This document shows positions 58,639 through 64,000 of a stretch of 64,000 nucleotides of DNA, piece by piece. A program made the translations under genes and the position numbers. The notes under the pieces are model-generated. The model was not told the origin of the DNA and made no database searches. It saw only the letters and a list, made by a program, of their open reading frames with translations. The DNA lies in contig JAAWSG010000002.1 in the NCBI GenBank assembly GCA_022801435.1, forward strand, positions 1 to 64,000, written 5' to 3'. Every line of letters begins with the position of its first letter. Position 1 is the first letter of the stretch. The stretch comes from Lawsonibacter sp. (GTDB lineage Bacteria > Bacillota > Clostridia > Oscillospirales > Oscillospiraceae).

Positions 58639-58914
58639 ATGGTGAAGGGGATCACCCGGCAGGTTATTCTGGTCAAATCCCCCGACCCCCGCCTGTTTGA
58701 GGAGGCCATTTTTATTGTCAAGGAGGAGGCGCTGGCCCGGGAGGGCGCCAGTGCGGACCAGGTGCTCCGGGAGGCGCGGCAGGCGGCGGACGGCTATCTG
58801 AAGCAGGGCAGGGCCTGGAACCGCCGGCTGGACCGGATTCCCGCCCCCGCCTGGAGCGCTCTGGGGGCGGCGCTGGCCTCAGCGGGCTGGGCGGCCTGGC
58901 TGCTGTTGGTGTGA
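58639..58914 (+). CDS. Small protein with C-terminal membrane segment
   Basis: A 91-residue protein beginning MVKGITRQVILVKSPDPRLFEEAIFIV, with an alpha/beta-looking N-terminal part, an Arg-rich helix (about residues 40-65) and a C-terminal hydrophobic segment LGAALASAGWAAWLLLV. I believe similar proteins are common in Oscillospiraceae, but the function is unknown to me. ATG 58639 lies 10 bases after AAGGGA; an in-frame ATG at 58633 is too near the site. Confidence 0.6.
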   Translation: MVKGITRQVILVKSPDPRLFEEAIFIVKEEALAREGASADQVLREARQAADGYLKQGRAWNRRLDRIPAPAWSALGAALASAGWAAWLLLV

Positions 58915-59009
58915 CCGTTTTTCCCTCCGGCGCATAGAATGGTGCGTCTGGAGGAGAACACCCCTTCGGACCTGCAAAGGATAAAGACTTTCTTCCTCCT
59001 TCTTTCTTG

Positions 59010-59042
59010 AAAAGGCCGCTCCGGTATTTGCCGGGGCGGCCT
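59010..59042 (-). terminator. Terminator of the minus-strand XRE gene
   Basis: 12-bp stem (59013-59024 / 59031-59042) with T4 on the minus strand, just after the XRE stop at 59048. Confidence 0.7.
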
Positions 59043-59047
59043 GATTT

Positions 59048-59287
59048 CTATAAAAAGGAATTCCAGGATGATCCAAAAAGTTGTTTGACATCACATCCTA
59101 AAGCACTTGCTAAGCGAGCGGCATCGCTGATAGAAAAACATTCGGGTAGGGTGTTATGCTCTATCTGTTCCAACACCTCGAACGGAATAGAAGCACTTGC
59201 CGAAAGATCCTGAATAGAACAGCCACAATGTTGCCGTAGCTTCCGAAATGTGCTACAGAATTCCGATTCTAGCTCTTTATAGGTCAA
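59048..59287 (-). CDS. Small HTH (XRE-like) protein, divergent pair member A
   Basis: A 79-residue protein with an HTH-type fold: SEFCSTFRKLRQHCGCSIQDLSASASIPFEVLEQIEHN fits the Cro/CI pattern, with sequence divergence in the recognition helix. The start is TTG 59287 with AGGTGAT 6 bases upstream; the longer frame to 59332 crosses the operator. Divergent from the second XRE gene across a 92-bp region with a 16-bp palindrome, a layout like a small genetic switch. Confidence 0.65.
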   Translation of the reverse strand: MTYKELESEFCSTFRKLRQHCGCSIQDLSASASIPFEVLEQIEHNTLPECFSISDAARLASALGCDVKQLFGSSWNSFL

Positions 59288-59310
59288 ATATATCACCTCA
59301 CGAATATTAT

Positions 59311-59350
59311 GCCAGTATTGATGCCAAAACACAATGGCATAAATACTGGC
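59311..59350. promoter_or_regulatory. Palindromic operator between divergent XRE genes
   Basis: Inverted repeat with 16-bp arms (59311-59326 / 59335-59350, one mismatch) and an 8-bp centre. A TATAAT at 59354-59359 (plus) and a minus-strand CATAAT with TTGTGT 17 bp upstream flank it, so one bound protein could control both genes. Confidence 0.7.
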
Positions 59351-59379
59351 TTTTATAATGAATAAAGAGGTGATTTTCG

Positions 59380-59598
59380 TTGATATACTATAATATTCGC
59401 AATTTAAGGGAGGACAACGACTGGACCCAGGAGTTTGTGGCCAACTATCTGAACATAAACCGCCGCACCTACTCCGCCTATGAGACGGGGGACATTACCA
59501 TGTCTCCGGAGACGCTGATACAACTGTCGGAGCTGCACCGCACCAGCGTGGACTACCTGCTGGGGCTGACCAGAGTGCGGACCCCCTACCCCAGGTAG
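59380..59598 (+). CDS. Small XRE regulator, divergent pair member B
   Basis: A 72-residue one-domain XRE protein: LREDNDWTQEFVANYLNINRRTYSAYETG is a clear HTH, with the C-terminal SVDYLLGLT typical of the Cro/CI-like group. The start is TTG 59380 with GAGGTGAT 5 bases upstream. A perfect hairpin overlaps its stop codon. It probably binds the palindrome at 59311-59350. Confidence 0.85.
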   Translation: MIYYNIRNLREDNDWTQEFVANYLNINRRTYSAYETGDITMSPETLIQLSELHRTSVDYLLGLTRVRTPYPR

Positions 59599-59607
59599 GG
59601 GGTCCGC
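59577..59607 (+). terminator. Hairpin at the end of XRE gene B
   Basis: Perfect 14-bp stem (59577-59590 / 59594-59607) with CCA loop, overlapping the stop codon; only three T follow. The rest up to 59670 holds nothing I recognise. Confidence 0.6.
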
Positions 59608-59670
59608 GCATTTGCTGACGGGTTCAGGTGTGTGTCCCTGCATGGGTGCGAGCGCATAAATTGGGAACCC

Positions 59671-61518
59671 TCACGCGTTTTTTGCCATACGGCGGCAGGC
59701 CAGAGCGGTAGCCAGGAAGTAGCCGCCATAGACAACCAGGAGGACCCCGGTGGTAATGATGGTGTTGCCGGTGCTGTCCACCTTTCCCACGGCGGAGATG
59801 ATATCGTTGGCGGCCTTCATCCCCACAGCGGAGTGTACCAGAGCCAGTGCCAGGGGCAGGAGGAAGGCCAGAGCCACCTGCTGGGAAGCGGAGCGGGTGA
59901 TCTGTGTTTCCTCGGCCCCCAGGCGGCGGAGGATAGCGTACCGGCCGGTATTGTCCGCCCCCTGGCTCAGCTGCTGGAGGGCCAGCACCGCCGCCGCGGC
60001 CAGCAGGAAGGTGAAGCCCAGGTACAGCCCCAAAAACAGGGCCAGGATTTTATTGCCCACCATGTCCCCGTAGATGGACAGCCTGCTCTCCGCCCGGACG
60101 GCCAGCTGGGCGCGCAGGGAGGTGATGAGCTGGAGCAGCTGGCGTTCGGTCTCCTCCTTGGTGTCTCCGGCGTAGTCGGCGGACCACACCTGCCGGCGGG
60201 GCTCCAGCTGCTGGACCAAACTGTCGGGGACCACTACGCACCGCAGGCTGAGGTTTCCGGTGGTGAGCCAATCCTCCCGCTCCTCCAGCAGGGCGGGCAG
60301 GGGTCCGGAGTAGGCGGGCTTCCCGTGGCGGGTCACTAAGGCGTTGTAGTCGGACACCCGGATGACCCCGCTGGCGTCCTCGATGCCGGTGATCTGGGAA
60401 TCGTTGTAGTAAAACACCGTGTCGTGGCTCCAGGCCAGACTCTGCTCCGGGATGATCCCCCCCTCCCGGAGGAGGGCGTCAAAGTCGATAAGCTCGGTGT
60501 CCCCAGACTGGTTTTGTACCGTGATGTCGAAGGGGGCCTCCTGGTCGGTCATGGCGGACAGGGTGGAGTTGAGCCCCAGAGAGCTGGCGGTGATGCCGAT
60601 GGCCAGCAGGAGGAGGATGCACACCACGGTCTGGGCCAGGTAGGTGGTGTGGACCCGGCTGATCCACTGGCGGAGGGTGAACATATTCAGGTTTTTAAAG
60701 TACAGTCCCGGGCGGCTCTGGATGAATTTGAGCACAAAGCCGGACAGGGAGCGGAAGATGAGCAGGGTCCCCAAGGTTCCCAGGCCCAGCATGGGGAAGC
60801 AGAGGAAGGGGAGGGCGATGGACAGCGCCATGCCGAAGGTGAGCAGAATGGCGTAGGCGGCCAGGAGGCAGGCCACGCCCAGCAGGCACTGGAGCACCGA
60901 CACGCCCAGGGGCCGGGGCTTGAGCACCTCGTTTTTCCGCTCCCCGTGGATCAGGTCGATGAGCCGGGCCCGGGACACCTGCACCCCGCTGAGGGCCATG
61001 ACCAGCAGGAAGATGACCCCGAAGTAGAGGGCGGTCTTCCCTGCGGCCCGCGGGGAGAAGTTCAGGGCCAGCAGGGCGGACGCGTCCAGCTCAAACAGGG
61101 ACAGGGTGAGGGCGGACATCCCGAAGCTGGCCAGCACCCCCAGGGCCAGTCCGGCGGCCAGGGAGACCAGGCCGATGACGCCGGTCTCCAGCACCAGCAG
61201 CCGGGAGACCTGCCCCTGGCTCAGGCCCAGCAGGAGGTAGGTCCCCAGCTCCCGCTTCCGCCGGCGGAGGAGGAAGCGGTTGGCGTAGAGGATGAGGCAG
61301 GCCAGCACCACCGCCACGAAGACGGAGAAAACGTCCATCAGCATGAGGATGGATTCCACAATGGGGTTTGCGCTTTTGGACAGCAGGATCATGGCCCCCT
61401 GGCCGTCCAGGGAGTTGAAGGTGTAGAACAGACACACGCCGAAGGTGAGGGTGAGCAGATACACCCCGTAGTCCCGGAAGGAGCGCCGGACGTTGCGCAG
61501 AGCCAGCTTAGAGAACAT
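59671..61518 (-). CDS. BceB-type ABC transporter permease
   Basis: A 615-residue FtsX-superfamily permease with about ten helices: one N-terminal (about residues 17-36), several to about 290, a large extracellular domain of about 190 residues (310-500), and three at the end. It starts within the ATPase gene (11-bp overlap). BceAB-type transporters protect against bacitracin-like peptide antibiotics and normally signal to a BceS kinase. No bceRS-like genes lie next to it in this window. Function is inferred from architecture. Confidence 0.88.
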   Translation of the reverse strand: MFSKLALRNVRRSFRDYGVYLLTLTFGVCLFYTFNSLDGQGAMILLSKSANPIVESILMLMDVFSVFVAVVLACLILYANRFLLRRRKRELGTYLLLGLSQGQVSRLLVLETGVIGLVSLAAGLALGVLASFGMSALTLSLFELDASALLALNFSPRAAGKTALYFGVIFLLVMALSGVQVSRARLIDLIHGERKNEVLKPRPLGVSVLQCLLGVACLLAAYAILLTFGMALSIALPFLCFPMLGLGTLGTLLIFRSLSGFVLKFIQSRPGLYFKNLNMFTLRQWISRVHTTYLAQTVVCILLLLAIGITASSLGLNSTLSAMTDQEAPFDITVQNQSGDTELIDFDALLREGGIIPEQSLAWSHDTVFYYNDSQITGIEDASGVIRVSDYNALVTRHGKPAYSGPLPALLEEREDWLTTGNLSLRCVVVPDSLVQQLEPRRQVWSADYAGDTKEETERQLLQLITSLRAQLAVRAESRLSIYGDMVGNKILALFLGLYLGFTFLLAAAAVLALQQLSQGADNTGRYAILRRLGAEETQITRSASQQVALAFLLPLALALVHSAVGMKAANDIISAVGKVDSTGNTIITTGVLLVVYGGYFLATALACRRMAKNA

Positions 61519-62275
61519 CCGCCATCCCTCCCCCCATCCCGGTGACCGCCTGGATGATTTTTTGGAAAAAGGCTTTTCTGCTGTCCCCGCCCCGGCGGAG
61601 CTCCAGATAGAGCTGGCCGTCCCGGAGGAAGACCACCCGCTGGCAGCAGCTGGCGGTGAAGGCGTCGTGAGTGACCATCAGGATGGTGGCCCCCAGCTCC
61701 TGGTTCAGCTCCTCCAGCCGGTCCAGCAGCAGCCGGGCGGACTGGGAGTCCAGGGCCCCGGTGGGCTCGTCCGCCAGCACCAGGGCGGGCCGGGTGACCA
61801 TGGCCCGGGCGGCGGCGCACCGCTGCTGCTGTCCTCCCGACATCTGATAGGGATACTTGCCCAGACACCCGGCGATGTCCAGCAGCTCCGCCATCTCCCG
61901 CACCCGCTGGTCAATCTTCTGGGCGGGGAAGCGGAGGATGGACAGGGACAGGGCGATGTTCTCATAGGCGGTGAGGGTGTCCAGCAGGTTGCAGTTCTGG
62001 AAGATGAACCCCAATCTCTCCCGGCGGAATTTCGCCAGCTCCCGACCCTTCAGCCGGGTGAGCTCCTGCCCATCAATGACAATGGAGCCCGAGGTGGGCC
62101 GGTCGATGGTGGATACGCAGTTGAGCAGGGTGGTCTTGCCCGAGCCGGAGGGCCCCATCACCCCCACAAATTCCCCCGCCTCCAGGGAGAGGGATACGCC
62201 GTCCAGAGCCCGGGCCGCGGCCCCGCCCTTGCCATAGACCCGGCGCAGGTCTGTTACCGTTAAAATTTCTGCCAT
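61508..62275 (-). CDS. BceA-type ABC transporter ATP-binding protein
   Basis: A 255-residue ABC ATPase of the MacB/BceA group. Walker A is GPSGSGKTTLLN (about residues 40-51), Q-loop FIFQNCNLL, signature MSGGQQQR, Walker B LVLADEPTGALD, switch His in MVTHD. It partners with the permease gene that overlaps its 3' end. The AGGAGG site lies upstream. A short inverted repeat at 62294-62320 precedes it. Confidence 0.92.
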   Translation of the reverse strand: MAEILTVTDLRRVYGKGGAAARALDGVSLSLEAGEFVGVMGPSGSGKTTLLNCVSTIDRPTSGSIVIDGQELTRLKGRELAKFRRERLGFIFQNCNLLDTLTAYENIALSLSILRFPAQKIDQRVREMAELLDIAGCLGKYPYQMSGGQQQRCAAARAMVTRPALVLADEPTGALDSQSARLLLDRLEELNQELGATILMVTHDAFTASCCQRVVFLRDGQLYLELRRGGDSRKAFFQKIIQAVTGMGGGMADVL

Positions 62276-62293
62276 TATTGGCGCCTCCTTTCA

Positions 62294-62320
62294 AACTGTA
62301 CCAAACTATATCATACAGTT
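62294..62320. promoter_or_regulatory. Inverted repeat upstream of the BceAB-type genes
   Basis: AACTGTA (62294-62300) / TACAGTT (62314-62320), 13 bp apart, just upstream of the ribosome binding site. Possible response-regulator or repressor site. Confidence 0.45.
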
Positions 62321-62425
62321 CTGAGAAAACCCGAAAGGAAAGATTAGGATTTTATGAAGAAATGCTTAAATTTAGGAGGGACGCAGGAGTTTGAACGATA
62401 TTGCGAAATGTCGTGCGATTTTTTC

Positions 62426-62454
62426 TTGTAAAAGGGGGCAAAGGATGGTACAAT
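62426..62454 (+). promoter_or_regulatory. nagA promoter
   Basis: TTGTAA (62426-62431), 17-bp spacer, TACAAT (62449-62454). Confidence 0.65.
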
Positions 62455-62550
62455 CAGAACAAGGTCTGTCGGGGACCGAGGAAGTAATTTGTGAAAACTG
62501 GATAAAGCGCTCCCGTCCAATGGGGGCGCTCCACAGGAGGCGGAACGAAT

Positions 62551-63675
62551 ATGAAGATCACAGGCGCGATGGTATTTGACCCCAAGGAGGGATTTGTACA
62601 GCGGGATCTGTGCATTGCGGGGGACAGGATCGCTCCCCAGGGGGAGGGTGAGGTGTCCGCCCGGGGGTGCTGTCTGATCCCGGGGCTGACCGACCTGCAC
62701 TTCCACGGCTGCCGGGGGGCGGACTTCTCGGACGGAGACAGCGAGGGTCTGGCGGAGATGGCCCGGTACGAGCTGTCCCGGGGAGTGACGCAGATCTGCC
62801 CCGCCGGGATGACCCTGGAGGAGGCGCAGCTGGTCAAGATCTGCGAGACCGCCGCCGCCCACCGGAGGGCCGGGCTGCCCGGGGCGGAGCTGGTGGGGGT
62901 CAATCTGGAGGGCCCCTTCCTGTCTATGGCGAAGAAGGGGGCGCAGAATGGGGCCTGGCTCCAGCCGCCCAGCGTCCCGCTGCTGGAGAAGCTGATGGAG
63001 GCCTCCGAGGGACTGGTGAAGCTGGTGTCGGTGGCCCCGGAGCTGGAGGGGGCGCTGGACTTCATCCGTCAGGTGAAGGACAGGGTCACAGTTAGCGTAG
63101 CCCACACCGCCGCCGGCTACGACACGGCGCTGGCGGCATTCCAGGCGGGGGCGCGGCAGTGTACCCACCTCTATAACGGGATGGCCCCCTTTGCCCACCG
63201 GGAGCCGGGGGTGGTAGGCGCGGCCTTTGACTGCGGGCATGTGATGTGTGAGCTGATCTGCGACGGGGTCCACATCCACCCGGCGATGGTGCGGGCGACC
63301 TTCCGGCTGATGGGAAAGGACCGGATGATTCTCATCAGCGACACCATGCGGGCGGCCGGTATGTCGGACGGCAGCTACACCCTGGGCGGGCAGGACGTCA
63401 CGGTCCGGGGCAACCGGGCGGAGCTGGCGGATGGGACCATTGCGGGCTCGGTCACTGATCTGATGGCCTGTTTGAAGGTGGCGGTGTCAGTGGTTGGGAT
63501 TCCTCTGGCGGACGCGGTCACGGCGGCGGCGGTGAATCCGGCTAAGGTGATGGGGATTTATGACCGTCTGGGCAGCTTGGATGTGGGCAAGCAGGCCAAC
63601 GTGGCGGTGCTGGATGAGCATTTGGATTTGAAGGCAGTCATTTTCCGGGGCGAGGTAGTTTCAGGCTCGCTGTAA
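62551..63675 (+). CDS. nagA: N-acetylglucosamine-6-phosphate deacetylase
   Basis: A 374-residue amidohydrolase-fold enzyme making glucosamine-6-phosphate from GlcNAc-6-phosphate. Metal site: GLTDLHFHGCRG near residue 45, later SVAHTAAGYD and QCTHLYNGM, and catalytic Asp in LISDTMRAAGMSDG. It follows a AGGAGG site and its own promoter. nagB and a GlcNAc PTS are not in the window. It may recycle wall sugar or use host mucin glycans. Confidence 0.94.
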   Translation: MKITGAMVFDPKEGFVQRDLCIAGDRIAPQGEGEVSARGCCLIPGLTDLHFHGCRGADFSDGDSEGLAEMARYELSRGVTQICPAGMTLEEAQLVKICETAAAHRRAGLPGAELVGVNLEGPFLSMAKKGAQNGAWLQPPSVPLLEKLMEASEGLVKLVSVAPELEGALDFIRQVKDRVTVSVAHTAAGYDTALAAFQAGARQCTHLYNGMAPFAHREPGVVGAAFDCGHVMCELICDGVHIHPAMVRATFRLMGKDRMILISDTMRAAGMSDGSYTLGGQDVTVRGNRAELADGTIAGSVTDLMACLKVAVSVVGIPLADAVTAAAVNPAKVMGIYDRLGSLDVGKQANVAVLDEHLDLKAVIFRGEVVSGSL

Positions 63676-63685
63676 TATATAGTTT

Positions 63686-63721
63686 CGTCCCCTCCGCATT
63701 TCTGCGGAGGGGACGCTTTTT
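63686..63721 (+). terminator. nagA terminator
   Basis: Perfect 13-bp stem (63686-63698 / 63703-63715), TTTC loop, then CTTTTT. Confidence 0.9.
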
Positions 63722-63752
63722 GCCTGTAGGGACAGGACTTGTCGTGAGGATG

Positions 63753-64000
63753 CTAGTGTTTCTTATCCTTCTTTTTCAGGAGCAGGACTGCCGCAAGGAT
63801 ACCTCCGGACAGCAGAGCCGCGCCGGCCCAGACCAGGCCGTTGTCTCCAGTAGCGGGCACGCCCTCCTTCCAGGTTGTGGGGACGTCCTCCTCGGGGACA
63901 TAGACCCACTCCTCCTCCTCCGGGTCCCAGACCTTTTTGTAGGTGGTAGGCACATCGCCGTCCCAGATGGTTACCTCATCGGGGGAATCCGGGTCGTTGG
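63753..64000 (-). CDS. C-terminus of an LPXTG-type wall-anchored protein (partial)
   Basis: The minus-strand frame is open to the window edge, giving the last 81 residues. Repeats such as VPTTYKKVWDPEEEEWVYVPEEDVPTTWKEG precede a sorting signal: GVPATGDNG, a hydrophobic helix LVWAGAALLSGGILAAVLLL and a basic tail KKKDKKH. VPATG in place of LPxTG suggests a variant sortase site. The duplicated VPTT segments suggest a repeat stalk. The N-terminal part lies beyond 64000. Confidence 0.8.
   Translation of the reverse strand, partial: NDPDSPDEVTIWDGDVPTTYKKVWDPEEEEWVYVPEEDVPTTWKEGVPATGDNGLVWAGAALLSGGILAAVLLLKKKDKKH

Overview
The window looks like a chromosomal segment from a high-GC gut clostridium, most likely Oscillospiraceae (the Flavonifractor / Lawsonibacter / Oscillibacter / Dysosmobacter group). 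This is inferred from GC-rich coding sequence, Gram-positive ribosome binding sites, sigma-A promoters with regular 17-bp spacing, several S-layer-homology (SLH) surface proteins, an LCP protein, a CIRCE element, a large-type SRP RNA just upstream of dnaX, and BceAB- and YtrA-type ABC modules. There is no rRNA, CRISPR array or intact prophage.

Layout. 0-1.5 kb: a small membrane-protein/XRE-regulator module with its own promoter and palindromic operator. 1.5-20.3 kb, mostly minus strand: clpC; an 8.3-kb gene for a 2770-residue SLH-anchored protein preceded by a cobalamin riboswitch; an SLH-CAP protein; coaBC; a SUKH/LRR protein; ybaB, dnaX and the SRP RNA. 20.4-31.9 kb: tRNA-Ala(CGC), a 2-hydroxyacid dehydrogenase, asnS, a three-gene phosphorelay (hybrid kinase, REC/HD-GYP/GGDEF protein, Hpt), a divergent LysR/2-hydroxyacid-dehydrogenase pair, a DUF1847 protein and rpiB. 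32-41.4 kb: htpG under CIRCE control, two lipoproteins behind two ECF-like promoters, iscS-iscU, a phage-tail-fibre-like protein, a glycosyltransferase and a formate/nitrite-type channel. 41.4-43.4 kb: an AT-rich scar with a truncated gene and a serine recombinase, then a split TauE/SafE transporter. 43.4-50 kb: two tRNA-Ala(GGC), a GntR/ABC operon, an unknown 395-residue protein, putP and an HD hydrolase. 50-57.3 kb: a GH26-like SLH protein, a GH18-like protein, and a five-gene operon from a YqeG phosphatase to QueH. 57.3-64 kb: an LCP protein, a divergent XRE pair, BceAB-type ABC genes, nagA, and the end of an LPXTG-type surface protein.

The most interesting unit is 4102-12825. A promoter, a complete cobalamin aptamer and an intrinsic terminator precede a secreted protein. 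In order, that protein carries GLUG-type beta-helix modules, a transcobalamin-like (DUF4430) domain, more GLUG repeats, a probable alpha/alpha toroid directly followed by a second DUF4430 domain, and three SLH domains. Toroid followed by DUF4430 is the domain order of animal transcobalamin and intrinsic factor. Together with B12-riboswitch control this suggests a cell-surface corrinoid-capture protein. The aptamer and domain order are read from sequence and family knowledge; the binding function is inference.
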